From NCBI GenBank assembly GCA_965248495.1, contig CBDFJL010000003.1, forward strand, positions 2,418,001 to 2,482,000: 64,000 bases of DNA, given 5' to 3'. This DNA is from CAUYXS01 sp965248495. GTDB taxonomy: Bacteria; Chloroflexota; Dehalococcoidia; Lucifugimonadales; Australimonadaceae. Positions 1-9,008 of this stretch are shown one piece after another. Numbering within the stretch: the first letter of the stretch is position 1; every line of letters starts with the position of its first letter. The translations under genes and the position numbers were made by a program. Under the pieces are notes generated by a model. That model made no database searches. It was not told the origin of the DNA and was given only the letters and a program-made list of their open reading frames with translations.

Positions 1-269
1 CCACCGGGCAGTCCGTGTCGGTGGCCATCAGGCCCGAGGTGGTGTCGGTCACCGCTGGCGCGAAGGGCGCGGCTTCCGAGCCGAACTCGATCGAAGGGCG
101 CATCGAAGCGTTGCTGTTCCTCGGCGATGCGTACGAGTGTCGAATCGAGATTGGTGAGGACCAGCACGTGCTGGTGCAGGTGCAGGTGCCACGGACGATC
201 AAGTGGACAGAGGGTGACACCGTCGTGTTGGGCTTGCCGCGGGAGCACCTAACCGTATGGCAACAGTAA
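1..269 (+). CDS. ABC transporter ATP-binding protein, C-terminal TOBE region (5' end outside window)
   Basis: Only the last ~89 residues are present, in a frame open from the first bases. The visible part has the TOBE-domain look of FbpC/PotA-type ATPases: SVAIRPEVVSV near the start, then GRIEALLFLGDAYECRIEIG and VVLGLPREHLTVW. This domain closes substrate-specific importer ATPases and often has regulatory roles. The gene overlaps the permease start by 13 bases, so the two are translationally coupled. Substrate is inferred from the fused permease to be ferric iron or a similar ligand. The nucleotide-binding motifs lie outside the window. Confidence 0.85.
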   Translation, partial: TGQSVSVAIRPEVVSVTAGAKGAASEPNSIEGRIEALLFLGDAYECRIEIGEDQHVLVQVQVPRTIKWTEGDTVVLGLPREHLTVWQQ

Positions 270-2002
270 CGACGACCCCCGAGCGGTCCGACCGCCTTCG
301 GCGCCGCAGATCGAGGCTGAGCGGCAGGACCTTCCTCTTCTCCTCGCTGCTCCTGATGGTCGCGTTTCTCGTCCTCACGCCGCTGGTCCTGATCTTCATC
401 AATAGCTTCTACGAGTCCGAGACCGTCGGCGCCCGGGCCGTCTTCAGTCTCGAGGGCTGGAAGTCGGCGTTTACCAGCCCCGGCATCCGCCAGTCGCTGA
501 TCAACACGCTAACGCTAACGCTGGCGAGGCAGTCGATAGCGCTGGTGGTGGCCATCTTCTTTGTGTGGCTCATCACGCGCACCGACGTGCCGGGCCGGCG
601 GTGGCTGGAGTTCGGCTTCTGGATGGTCTTCTTCATGCCGACGCTCCCGATACTGCTGGGCTGGGTCCTGTTGCTTCACCCTTCGTACGGCTACCTCAAT
701 GACCTCGTCCTGCGCCTGCCCTTCGTCAACAGCCCTCCCTTCAATATCTACTCCTGGTGGGGCATCGTCTGGGTCCATCTTGTAACCGGCACCATCGCGA
801 TCAAGGTCGTGCTTCTGGCACCCGCGTTTCGCAATATGGACTCGGCGCTGGAGGAGGCCTCACGCATATCGGGCGCGAGCGTGCTCTCCACCCTTTGGCG
901 CGTCGTCGTGCCCATCATGTTGCCGGCGATCCTCGTCGTCACGCTGATGTCGGCCGTGATCTCGCTCCAGGCGTTCGAGGTCGAGCTTGCGCTTGGCGGA
1001 CGGGCCGGGGTGGACGTCTTCAGCACGATCATCTGGAAGTTCGTCAAGCTCGACCCGGCGTTCCCCGGTCGCGCTGCCGCCCTGAGCATCTTGGTCTTGG
1101 CGGTGATGGTGCCGTTTGTGCTCCTGCAATACCGTTTCATTGCCAAGAGGAACTACGCGACCGTTACCGGCCAGTACCAAGTCAACGTCACGCGCCTCAG
1201 GCGCTGGCGTTGGCCCGCATTCAGCGTCGTCATGCTGTTCATCATGATGGCGACCGTGCTTCCGCTGGCGTTCTTGGTCACCGGAACGTTCATGAAGCTG
1301 TTCGGCTTCTTCGGACTGCCGAATGGGTCCTTCACCATCGAGCACTGGAACCGTGTCGTCACCGACCCCATCTTCTCCGCCTCGGTAAAGAACACGCTCG
1401 TCCTGGGTGGGAGCGCCGCGCTCCTGGGGGCCGCCTGGTTCTCGATCATCGCCTATGTAGTCGCCAGGACCCGATTCAGGTTCCGCATGTTGCTGGACTT
1501 CATATCGTGGGTCCCCTGGGCACTCCCCGGTGTGCTCCTGGGGCTGGGAATATTGTGGATGGTGCTCAGCATCCCGATCTTCCGCCCGCTCCACACGAGT
1601 ACCTTTGTGTTGGTCATGGCGGTCACGCTCGGAACGATCACGGTGGGCGTCCAAATGTTCAGGACGACGTTTATTCAGATTGGGCAGGACATCGAGGAGG
1701 CCGCCCGCATATCGGGAGGCTCTTGGCTCCATGCGTACCGCCACGTGCTGCTGCCGATCATGGCACCAACGGTCGTCACCGTGGCGTTGGTGACCTTCGT
1801 GGCGGCAGTGCGCGACATCAGCCGCATCGTCTTGCTCGCCGGCAGCCACAACCGGCCCCTGTCCTTGCTCCAGCTCGACCTCATACGTGATGAGAGCCTT
1901 GAGGCCGCAGCGGTGGTTGGCGTGGTGATCACGGTCATCACGGTGGCAGTGGCGATCGTCGCGCAGGTAGTCGCCAACCGGATGACCATCCGGCGGCGAT
2001 GA
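257..2002 (+). CDS. ABC transporter permease with two fused permease domains (iron/thiamine type)
   Basis: A 581-residue integral membrane protein with two homologous halves of about six membrane segments each. Each half carries the cytoplasmic EAA loop that docks the ATPase: EEASRISGASVLSTLWRVVV near residue 198 and EEAARISGGSWLHAYRHVLL near residue 478. A single chain carrying both halves is the usual architecture of FbpB/ThiP-like importers. An arginine-rich cytoplasmic N-terminus precedes the first segment. It overlaps the ATPase gene, so the two form one operon; a periplasmic binding protein would be expected upstream. Substrate cannot be read from the sequence. Confidence 0.9.
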   Translation: MATVTTTPERSDRLRRRRSRLSGRTFLFSSLLLMVAFLVLTPLVLIFINSFYESETVGARAVFSLEGWKSAFTSPGIRQSLINTLTLTLARQSIALVVAIFFVWLITRTDVPGRRWLEFGFWMVFFMPTLPILLGWVLLLHPSYGYLNDLVLRLPFVNSPPFNIYSWWGIVWVHLVTGTIAIKVVLLAPAFRNMDSALEEASRISGASVLSTLWRVVVPIMLPAILVVTLMSAVISLQAFEVELALGGRAGVDVFSTIIWKFVKLDPAFPGRAAALSILVLAVMVPFVLLQYRFIAKRNYATVTGQYQVNVTRLRRWRWPAFSVVMLFIMMATVLPLAFLVTGTFMKLFGFFGLPNGSFTIEHWNRVVTDPIFSASVKNTLVLGGSAALLGAAWFSIIAYVVARTRFRFRMLLDFISWVPWALPGVLLGLGILWMVLSIPIFRPLHTSTFVLVMAVTLGTITVGVQMFRTTFIQIGQDIEEAARISGGSWLHAYRHVLLPIMAPTVVTVALVTFVAAVRDISRIVLLAGSHNRPLSLLQLDLIRDESLEAAAVVGVVITVITVAVAIVAQVVANRMTIRRR

Positions 2003-2130
2003 TGCCGGTCCTCCCAAAGAGCGCCTAGCTCTCTCCAAGGCGGCTTAGGTGTGGCCCCGCCAGAGCGCGGCGGCTCGCGTCGTCTGCAGAAACGGAGTGT
2101 TTGAGAAGGCAGGGGTCGGCAGGGGGCCGT

Positions 2131-2206
<76 letters not shown>

Positions 2207-2370
2207 ACTGCGGCGGGCCACGCCGGGGCCGTGGCTACGCTCTCACTATAGCGTTGGCTGAGACCGAGGGTCAACGCGGAGAAGACGTCGCTTGGCACGC
2301 GGCGACCAGGCCGCCAAGCCGTTGCGGCCGTCGCGACCCCATTGTTACAATGGCCTGGCCCGGCTCGCGT

Positions 2371-2445
2371 TCCCGCGTAGCTCAGTGGTAGAGCGTTCGG
2401 CTGTTAACCGGATGGTCCTTGGTTCGAGTCCAAGCGCGGGAGCCA
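2371..2445 (+). tRNA. tRNA-Asn (anticodon GTT)
   Basis: The cloverleaf has acceptor TCCCGCG/CGCGGGA, D-stem GCTC/GAGC, anticodon stem TTCGG/CCGGA around loop CTGTTAA, and T-stem CTTGG/CCAAG, with discriminator G and encoded CCA. The anticodon GTT reads AAC/AAT. It is followed directly by the convergent gene ending at 2459. Confidence 0.97.
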
Positions 2446-2458
2446 AGCCATTTGCGGG

Positions 2459-2836
2459 CTATCCCTTGCGCATCGCTTCGAGCTGGGTGACGAACTCCTG
2501 CGGATCCCTGGGGCGAATGAGCAGACGCCGCCTGGACACCAGCACGATGAACACCGCCTCGCCGACGAGGGCCAGCTTGACCGGCTGGGCCGCCGCGATG
2601 TCATCGAGCGGGACGACTCGCACACGCAGGACCCGGTACCGGACGATGAGCCGGTTGTCCACGAGGTCGTAGCTGCCATGCGTGAAAAGCAGCACGTACC
2701 CCATGACAGCCAGGCCAAAGATGATCGATGCTGGGCTGCCCCCCGCGAAGCCCGTTAGCAGCGCCGAGGCGCCCAGAGCCAGCGTGATGAGGTCCAGCCA
2801 GGAGAGTGGACGCTTGTCGGTGTAGAGCGGTGTCAC
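2459..2836 (-). CDS. small membrane protein with a PH-like C-terminal half
   Basis: 125 residues. Two hydrophobic segments (about residues 17-33 and 38-52) are followed by a soluble beta-rich part: YDLVDNRLIVRYRVLRVRVV, then FIVLVSRRRLLIRPRDPQEF and a short helix. This layout is that of bacterial PH-domain (bPH/DUF304-type) membrane proteins, where the domain sits on the cytoplasmic face. No enzymatic motif is seen and the role is unknown. It is convergent with tRNA-Asn, with no obvious operon partner. Confidence 0.65.
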   Translation of the reverse strand: MTPLYTDKRPLSWLDLITLALGASALLTGFAGGSPASIIFGLAVMGYVLLFTHGSYDLVDNRLIVRYRVLRVRVVPLDDIAAAQPVKLALVGEAVFIVLVSRRRLLIRPRDPQEFVTQLEAMRKG

Positions 2837-3125
2837 TGGAGCACCCTAGCACGCCGGGCCGCTCTTCGTAGGATACGGGTTGCCCGAGCCCACCGTGTGC
2901 ATTCGCCCTGCCGCCGCAGTCACGACGCTGAGGCGTTCCCTCCACGGGGCGCCCACCGAGGTCAGCTCGCCGAGAACTTGGCCCCGATTTCCCGATGTGT
3001 GACAATCGGCGGACCAGAAACAGGGGGAGCCGTCTCCACGAAATCACCGAGTCCAGGCCCGTCCCCCGTCCGCGGACGCGGACGACTGATTCGAGTGACC
3101 GATCGCCCGTGCGAAAGGCCAACGC

Positions 3126-5330
3126 ATGATGAATGACAAGCCATACCCTCCCTTGTTGGGCTATACCGACCGCCTTTCGGCGAGACCAGGGGAGCAGGTC
3201 GAGGTCAAGGTCAGCAGCGCGCTGAGCGGTGAATTCGAAGCGAGCCTGGTGCGCATCATCTGTGCCGACCCAAACCCCGCTGGGACGGGCCTCGTCGAGG
3301 AGAAAATCGACAGCGCCTTCGCAGGGTCCTACCCGGCTCGCGTACAAGAATTCACGCCGGGTTCCTGTATGCACGCCGCGCCGGCGGAGGGCACGACCCT
3401 ACCGGCGGAGTTCTCCGTGTCCGCCATGATCTGGCCGACCCGGCTTGCCAGCGGCGCCCAGGCGGTGCTGTCCATCGGCTCGGACAGCTCGGGTACCGCG
3501 TTCGTACTGGGCCTCGATAGCGAGGGCAAACCCCAGGTGACCGCGAAGATGACCGATGGGAGCTCGGTCGAAGCGCTCCTGCCTGGCGTCGTCCGCGAGC
3601 GCCACTGGGGACGGCTCTGGGCGAGCTTCAGCCAGCCGTCGGGCGATCTCAGCGTGGGGTACGTAGGCATTGATGGTCATGACGTTGCGCACACTCGGTT
3701 TAACGGGACGGCGTCCTTAGCGGTCGAAACGATGGACAGCATCCTGGTCGCGGCGAGCGACCCGGGCGCGCGACGGATGCACTTCAACGGGAAGGTGGAG
3801 GCCCCGACGATCTACGCATCCAGACTTGGACCCAGTGAGATGCTGAATGCTTCGGAGGTTGATTCCGCGCCGATCTTCGCGCGATGGGATTTCTCTGAAG
3901 AGATATCAAGCACGCGTGTTCGAGATACCGGTGGAAACGGAATCGACGGCACGTTGATCAATTTCCCTGCCAGAGCGATGACCGGGTCGAACTGGGATGG
4001 CTCAGAGATGAGCTGGCGTCACGCGCCGCAACTCTACGGCGCCATCCATTTCCATGAAGATGACATCTATGATTTTGGATGGGAGACCGATTTCTCCGTG
4101 GCAGTGCCCGAGGGGCTGCGATCCGGGATTTACGGGATTCGCCTTCAACAGGGAGGCCACAGCGACACGATCCCTCTGTTCGTCTGTCCGCCCAAGGGCA
4201 AGCGGACCGCGCGCCTGTGCATGTTGATATCGACCTTTACCTACACGGTCTACGGCAACCACGCTCGCGGCGACTACGACGAGCGCTGGCCAAAGAAGGC
4301 CCAGGCCTGGGATGGCTATCCCTGGAATCCCGCCGAGTATCCGCAGTACGGCCTGTCGACCTACAACTTCCACTCGGACGGCAGCGGGATATGTCACGCC
4401 AGCTATCGCCGGCCTGTGTTCAGCCTGCGCCCTGGCTACCTGACCTTTGGCGGGACCACCTGCTCCGGGCTACGGCACTTCCAGGCTGACACCCACCTGA
4501 CCTCGTGGCTGGAGAATCAGGGTCACGCCTTCGACGTCGTGACCGACAAGGAGCTGGACGAAGAGGGCGCCGCGCTCTTGGCAGGCTACTCGGCTGTGAC
4601 CACCGGTTCACATCCCGAATACCACACGTCGCGGACACTGGACGCGATTGAGGGCTACCGAGACCAGGGTGGTCGACTTGCCTACCTCGGCGGGAACGGT
4701 TTCTATTGGCGCGTAGCCATCCATCCGGAGAACGAGGCGCTGATCGAGATCCGGCGCGCCGAGGGCGGCATCCGGGCCTGGGCGGCCGAGCCCGGCGAGT
4801 ACTACAACGCCTTTGATGGTCAGTATGGTGGGTTGTGGCGCCGTAACGGGCGCCCCCCGCAGCGCGTGGCAGGGGTAGGCTTTTCCGGCCAGGGTCTGTT
4901 CTCCGGGTCCTACTACCGGCGAACGCCGGCCAGTTACGACAGGCGGTTCAGCTGGCTGTTTGAAGGAATCGATGACGAGCTGATCGGCGATTTCGGTTTC
5001 AGCGGTGGCGGCGCCGCGGGGTATGAGCTCGACCGATATGACCACCGCCTGGGATCACCGGAGGACGCTGTGGTGGTCGCATCCTCGGAGAATCACAACG
5101 ATACGTATGTCCTGGTGCCTGAAGAGCAGCTGACCCATGTTTCCAACTTGGCAGGCGTCCCGAACGAAGAACTGATCCGGGCGGACATGATCTATTTCGA
5201 CACCCCGTCCGGGGGTGCAGTCTTCTCCACCGGGTCAATCACGTTTTGCGGCAGCCTGCCCTTCAATAACTTCGACAACAATGTGTCCACGCTGCTGGCG
5301 AATGTTTTCAACCAGTTTCTCCAAGAATAG
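3126..5330 (+). CDS. N,N-dimethylformamidase large-subunit-like protein
   Basis: 734 residues. The N-terminal ~250 residues include a LamG-like beta-sandwich (MIWPTRLASG and YASRLGPSEM typify its strands). The C-terminal ~400 residues resemble the glutamine-amidotransferase-like domain of dimethylformamidase large subunits, with FTYTVYGNHARGDYDERW, YNFHSDGSGICHASYRRPV, and GGRLAYLGGNGFYWRVA. In characterised DMFases this chain holds a mononuclear iron site and cleaves dimethylformamide to dimethylamine and formate. Substrate here is unknown and no small-subunit gene is adjacent. The start may be the second Met. Monocistronic. Confidence 0.75.
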   Translation: MMNDKPYPPLLGYTDRLSARPGEQVEVKVSSALSGEFEASLVRIICADPNPAGTGLVEEKIDSAFAGSYPARVQEFTPGSCMHAAPAEGTTLPAEFSVSAMIWPTRLASGAQAVLSIGSDSSGTAFVLGLDSEGKPQVTAKMTDGSSVEALLPGVVRERHWGRLWASFSQPSGDLSVGYVGIDGHDVAHTRFNGTASLAVETMDSILVAASDPGARRMHFNGKVEAPTIYASRLGPSEMLNASEVDSAPIFARWDFSEEISSTRVRDTGGNGIDGTLINFPARAMTGSNWDGSEMSWRHAPQLYGAIHFHEDDIYDFGWETDFSVAVPEGLRSGIYGIRLQQGGHSDTIPLFVCPPKGKRTARLCMLISTFTYTVYGNHARGDYDERWPKKAQAWDGYPWNPAEYPQYGLSTYNFHSDGSGICHASYRRPVFSLRPGYLTFGGTTCSGLRHFQADTHLTSWLENQGHAFDVVTDKELDEEGAALLAGYSAVTTGSHPEYHTSRTLDAIEGYRDQGGRLAYLGGNGFYWRVAIHPENEALIEIRRAEGGIRAWAAEPGEYYNAFDGQYGGLWRRNGRPPQRVAGVGFSGQGLFSGSYYRRTPASYDRRFSWLFEGIDDELIGDFGFSGGGAAGYELDRYDHRLGSPEDAVVVASSENHNDTYVLVPEEQLTHVSNLAGVPNEELIRADMIYFDTPSGGAVFSTGSITFCGSLPFNNFDNNVSTLLANVFNQFLQE

Positions 5331-5569
5331 ACCCCGGGGGAGCCGGCAGCCTGGCACAGAGGCCGGTCAGTCTCACTCGTCCCCTCGCTCTCACGACGTA
5401 TGATCTGCCTGTCATCGACCATCGCGCCGGCAGGACACTCATGAGCGCGGCATTGATAACCCGGCACGGGTCGTCGACCCGGCGGTCGGAGTAGGCTTGG
5501 ATCGGCCACGGCGCCGTCGCCTGGTGTCACCGCGTTGATAGCTGGTATGGCGGGACGGCTGCGTTACCG

Positions 5570-5613
5570 ACGTGCCCCTGTAGCTCAGGTGGATAGAGCA
5601 GTGGTTTCCTAAA
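5570..5613 (+). other. attL core (44 bp)
   Basis: Identical to 51431-51474. It begins 4 bases before the tRNA and ends in the anticodon loop (..GGTTTCCTAAA). Sequence to the left is host and to the right is phage. Crossover is therefore within the 5' half or anticodon loop of tRNA-Arg. Confidence 0.95.
5574..5613 (+). pseudogene. truncated tRNA-Arg(CCT), 5' half only
   Basis: Bases GCCCCTG, the D-arm and the anticodon stem up to TTTCCTAAA match the intact tRNA at 51435-51510, then the sequence switches to phage DNA. No 3' acceptor strand or T-arm follows, so no functional tRNA can form. This stub keeps the original host upstream region, while the functional copy has a phage-supplied upstream region. 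Confidence 0.95.
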
Positions 5614-5729
5614 TCTACGTCACAGACCCGCTCTGATAGGCCCTCATGGGCTGGAAGCCCCTTTATCGACCCCTCATAGATAGGCTCTCGTTAGCCGTGG
5701 TAGGCCCTCGTGTGTTCCCGTTAGTGAGC
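5613..5729 (+). repeat. 117-bp direct repeat, copy 1 (phage end next to attL)
   Basis: Identical base for base to 6879-6995. It contains three iterations of a RTAGGCYCTC motif (5635, 5679, 5699) and ends in TTAGTGAGC, which is repeated again at 5733-5741. The position next to the core suggests integrase/excisionase arm-binding DNA. Confidence 0.9.
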
Positions 5730-5748
5730 GAGTTAGTGAGCAGGCTCC

Positions 5749-6330
5749 TCAACCTTGCAAATCTGCGACGTAGGTGATTCCTCGAACCTCGTCGAGGACC
5801 CACAGGCAACCGTCTCCGTAGCCCGTGACCTCCCAATGAGCTGGCAGACTCGCCTTTGACCACTCGCCAAGTTCCGATTCGTCTTGCTCGACACCAAATA
5901 CCTCAGCCACCGTCCGGTCGGGATAGAAACGGATGCGCCAAGGAACCTCAGCTAGCTGAGCTCTCCACTCAGGACATCGCTCCCGCTCACTCCACTCCCG
6001 GTCTACTAAGGACTCTCCCTCAGCTCGATAGCGAGCCGCCGCCGCGTTATGGCACCTCTCAGCGGCTTCGACGTCTGGGAACAGATCAAAACACTCGTCG
6101 AAGTATGAGGGCAGATCCTGCACGATCCGAACCACGGGCAGGCCGTCTTCGATATGCCGCATCACCTGGAGCAAAGCGTCCGCGTCGCTCCAGTAAGGAC
6201 CGGCGGGCTCCGGGGTTGGGCTGGGATTTGGCTCCGCGCACGCGACGACCAGAACCGCCACCACGATCCCGACAGCTAGCGCTCGCCACAGCGAACGAAC
6301 CACCGCCCATAGCCGATACCAAGCGGCCAC
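5749..6330 (-). CDS. predicted lipoprotein, lysogenic-conversion type
   Basis: 193 residues. A signal peptide with hydrophobic core (about residues 17-30) ends in a lipobox VVAC, followed by a Pro/Thr-rich tether NPSPTPEP and an acidic soluble domain with several cysteines. No known fold is recognised. The segment WRIRFYPDRTVAEV resembles WRLYPSGAVQTLDG near the end of the neighbouring 6334-6840 product, so the two may be distant relatives. The genes are 3 bases apart and co-transcribed, and they lie between the two 117-bp repeats as a cassette. Confidence 0.7.
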   Translation of the reverse strand: MAAWYRLWAVVRSLWRALAVGIVVAVLVVACAEPNPSPTPEPAGPYWSDADALLQVMRHIEDGLPVVRIVQDLPSYFDECFDLFPDVEAAERCHNAAAARYRAEGESLVDREWSERERCPEWRAQLAEVPWRIRFYPDRTVAEVFGVEQDESELGEWSKASLPAHWEVTGYGDGCLWVLDEVRGITYVADLQG

Positions 6331-6333
6331 CCG

Positions 6334-6840
6334 CTAGCACACGCCATCGAGAGTCTGCACCGCGCCGGAGGGGTACAGGCGCCAGCGGTTGGTCACCACG
6401 TACTCGGCTTGACTCACCTTGGCCTCAACGGGAGCAGAAGCCTCATCGCCGAATCGCTCGCGCAGGACACGCCGCATCCGTTCCGCTTGCGTCTCATCGT
6501 CTGCGCTATCAGGCACAGCCGCAATCTCGGACAGTCGGGCCACTGCCCAAGTGTCGCCGTCCGCAGTCGCTTCCCATCGTCCAGCCAGTAACCACTCGCG
6601 GCAGGTGACGCGCCCATCACCGCCGAAGACCTGCTTATCGTTCAGGTGCTCTTGCACCGCCGCGATGGCCTCCCCCGCGGACTGCACAACGACAGGCTGT
6701 GCGGGCTCAGGTGTGGCCTCGGTCGTGCCGCACGCAGCCAGCGCCAGCATCAGTAGAACTACGGACAGTAGGAATACGCCCGACCAATGCCAGTAGAAAC
6801 GCCTATTGATTGGCCGACGAATGACTATTGCGTTCACCAC
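6334..6840 (-). CDS. predicted lipoprotein, lysogenic-conversion type
   Basis: 168 residues. The signal peptide SGVFLLSVVLLMLALAAC ends in a lipobox, followed by a TPEPAQP tether and a soluble domain of unknown fold. The signal region is almost the same as that of the 10597-11133 lipoprotein (WSAVFLLSVVLLMLLAAC), at DNA level too, while the mature domains differ. This suggests domain shuffling behind a common export signal. It is the first gene of a two-gene minus-strand operon. Confidence 0.7.
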   Translation of the reverse strand: MVNAIVIRRPINRRFYWHWSGVFLLSVVLLMLALAACGTTEATPEPAQPVVVQSAGEAIAAVQEHLNDKQVFGGDGRVTCREWLLAGRWEATADGDTWAVARLSEIAAVPDSADDETQAERMRRVLRERFGDEASAPVEAKVSQAEYVVTNRWRLYPSGAVQTLDGVC

Positions 6841-6878
6841 TCGACCCCTGCGATAACTACGAGTCCGTGAGTCCGAAG

Positions 6879-6995
6879 ATCTACGTCACAGACCCGCTCT
6901 GATAGGCCCTCATGGGCTGGAAGCCCCTTTATCGACCCCTCATAGATAGGCTCTCGTTAGCCGTGGTAGGCCCTCGTGTGTTCCCGTTAGTGAGC
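6879..6995 (+). repeat. 117-bp direct repeat, copy 2
   Basis: Perfect copy of 5613-5729, offset by 1266 bases, but without the tRNA-derived core on its left. The two copies bracket the two-gene lipoprotein cassette. The remnant of an integrase start lies 128 bases downstream. Confidence 0.9.
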
Positions 6996-7123
6996 AGAGC
7001 ACGCCACCTTTCTCCAGGGTGCGTCGCAAAATGCGACACCCTCTGCGCCCAAAAAGAGCCCCGCGGGTCCGCTGCCTGTCATCGTTAAGGGTGCCAACCT
7101 GGGCTCGGAGTGGGCTCTCCAAG

Positions 7124-7192
7124 TGCATGCCCAGGTCACGCAGGGGCCGTGGTGAAGGCTCCATCACGCAACGCGACCGCGCAGGCCGCTCA
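7124..7192 (+). pseudogene. N-terminal fragment of a second tyrosine integrase
   Basis: The reading frame gives MPRSRRGRGEGSITQRDRAG then RS and stop, matching the first 21 residues of the intact integrase at 49837 (MPKSRRGRGEGSITQRDRAG). The DNA differs at many positions, so this is a relative and not a fresh copy. Nothing of the catalytic domain follows. Its place beside repeat copy 2 marks the decayed end of a related element. Confidence 0.8.
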
Positions 7193-7257
7193 TGACGGCG
7201 CGGTTCGTCGCGGATTACGAGCCGCTTTTGCGATGGCATGTCCATGCTTACGAACAA

Positions 7258-8889
7258 TCACCCTTCGAGCAGGGAGTCCCACGTCGTGGTGGTCGGAACC
7301 GCGCCTGGAGCGGCTGGGTGTACCGTGATGACGTAGCCACCTGGGGCCAAGAGATTGGTGTCTTCCACGATTGCGAAGTAGCTCCCCGTATGCGGGGCTC
7401 GATAAACGATACTGGCATCGAACCCGAACACGCCGCCGCCACTGTCGTCGTCGAAGATGACTTGCTCCACCGTCGCCCCGAAATAGTCGATGGTGAGGTA
7501 TGAATCAGCGAGGATTGAGGACACCACGATCTCGACGGTCTCGCCAACCGTAAGGTGGACGAAGAAGTGGTCGGAGTCGCCAACGAAGTCGATGTTCCCT
7601 CGGGCGCTCTGGCCCACTGCGATTTGCTTACCATCATCGGGGTCTTGCAGGGGCGCGATCGGGCGATTGCTCGTCAAGGTGAACACTCCGGGCTCTTCCG
7701 TCCATTGCGAGACGACGACGTAGTGCGGCTCGGCATAATCGAGAACGACAGAGCCAGCCTCCAGTCCCGTGTGCCCGTCATCGAGATACAGTACCTCTGT
7801 CCCGAGTGAGTCATACACAACCACGTTCCCATCGTTGTCACCGGTGAGCCTAATGTCGATTTCAGTCCCAGCGGGCTCGTTGACCACAAATGCTGCCTGA
7901 GCCCAGAAGTTCCCTAGCACGACTTCATGTTGGCGGCTTCCCTCTCCCAGCGGGACGAGCCTTTGGCCGAGTGCAGAGGGATCGTCGCCCACGACTATCT
8001 GTTGGATCCGTGGTGATATGTCGGCCGCTGACGCGACGACCCCGAAGTTCGCTTCCGTGAACAGGAAGCCGCTGATTCCGATCAGATGGCCTTCGTTCGA
8101 CACGAGTGCGCCACCGCTTTGGCCACCCACGAGGGGCGCGTCGGTTTGAAAGTAGGTCATCCCGATGGAGCCCCATTCCCGGACACGCGAGAGCAAACCC
8201 TGCACGAGCGTCGGCTGAGGGAAATCGTCGACTTCTGCCGGGTAACCGATTAGGAAGAGATCCGTGCCGATGGGAGAGTCCTCGCCGTCGACCAACGGTA
8301 AGGCATCAGCAGCTACGTCGAGGGGACCGAGCACTGCAAGGTCAGCCAACATGTCCCAGCCCACGACCGGCGCGGCATCGAACTCCGTACCGTCTGGGAA
8401 CACCACCCTCGCCGTGTCGAATGGCCAGACGAGGTGCGCATTCGTCACCACATATCCCCCCTCAATAAGTACGCCACTGCCCGCGCTGGTCACCGTTTCG
8501 ATGAATGCAATCGATGGCGCGATATCAGCGAAGATTTCGATGGGCGTGAGGGGCCCCGGTCTGGCCTCCGGAGAAGGTGTGGCGGTTGCTATGGGCGCCG
8601 GTGAGGGAGTTACCGTAGGAACTAGTGTGGGAGTCGCCGGGGGGATCTCCGTACGGACTGATGTAGGCGTTGCCGTAGGGATCTCCGTACGGACTGATGT
8701 AGGCGTTGCCGTAGGGATCTCCGTACGGACTGATGTAGGCGCTGCCGTAGGGACTCGTATGGGAGTCTCCGTAGAGATTGGTGCGGGCGCGGGTTCCCGG
8801 GCGCACCCCGCAATCAGAGTGAGGAGTAAGACACCACCGAAGAGTGTGCTCATCCTGCGGATTCCGTCCGTGTGTCGCCTGGAGGGCAT
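7258..8889 (-). CDS. secreted trypsin-like serine protease lipoprotein
   Basis: 543 residues from the Met at 8889, which has an AAGGA ribosome site 8 bases upstream (a longer start at 8925 is possible). A signal peptide ends in LIAGC (lipobox). It is followed by a Pro/Thr tether with three perfect 12-residue repeats, then a trypsin-fold protease: SGVLIEGGYVVTNAHLV (His), DMLADLAVLG (Asp), TDAPLVGGQSGGALV (Ser). The C-terminal ~250 residues look like two pre-peptidase C-terminal (PPC) beta domains. It would be anchored on the cell surface of the lysogen. The target is unknown; host-surface remodelling or exclusion of other phages is a guess. Confidence 0.85.
   Translation of the reverse strand: MPSRRHTDGIRRMSTLFGGVLLLTLIAGCAREPAPAPISTETPIRVPTAAPTSVRTEIPTATPTSVRTEIPTATPTSVRTEIPPATPTLVPTVTPSPAPIATATPSPEARPGPLTPIEIFADIAPSIAFIETVTSAGSGVLIEGGYVVTNAHLVWPFDTARVVFPDGTEFDAAPVVGWDMLADLAVLGPLDVAADALPLVDGEDSPIGTDLFLIGYPAEVDDFPQPTLVQGLLSRVREWGSIGMTYFQTDAPLVGGQSGGALVSNEGHLIGISGFLFTEANFGVVASAADISPRIQQIVVGDDPSALGQRLVPLGEGSRQHEVVLGNFWAQAAFVVNEPAGTEIDIRLTGDNDGNVVVYDSLGTEVLYLDDGHTGLEAGSVVLDYAEPHYVVVSQWTEEPGVFTLTSNRPIAPLQDPDDGKQIAVGQSARGNIDFVGDSDHFFVHLTVGETVEIVVSSILADSYLTIDYFGATVEQVIFDDDSGGGVFGFDASIVYRAPHTGSYFAIVEDTNLLAPGGYVITVHPAAPGAVPTTTTWDSLLEG
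8641..8748 (-). repeat. three tandem 36-bp repeats in the protease tether
   Basis: Period 36 at 8641, 8677 and 8713, encoding TPTSVRTEIPTA-like units. The copies are nearly identical, so the tether length is likely variable between strains. It lies between the lipid anchor and the protease domain. Confidence 0.9.
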
Positions 8890-9008
8890 AATCAGTTCCT
8901 TCAACCTTCCCGCTCTATCGTACAAGGTCAGTCACTGACAAAATCGCTCGCCAGGCCCGAAGAGGTTCGACCCGCTGGAACGGGTCCGTTTGTGTGAGAG
9001 CCTGTCCC

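Noticed and set aside
860..2038. 392-codon minus-strand frame opposite the permease
   Set aside because: Composition (His/Asp/Arg-rich) is that of antisense to a GC-rich membrane protein gene; the plus strand has clear permease motifs.
7015..7041. Hairpin AGGGTG..CACCCT as a terminator
   Set aside because: No U-tract on either strand and a 2-base bulge; kept only as part of the 16-bp repeat observation.
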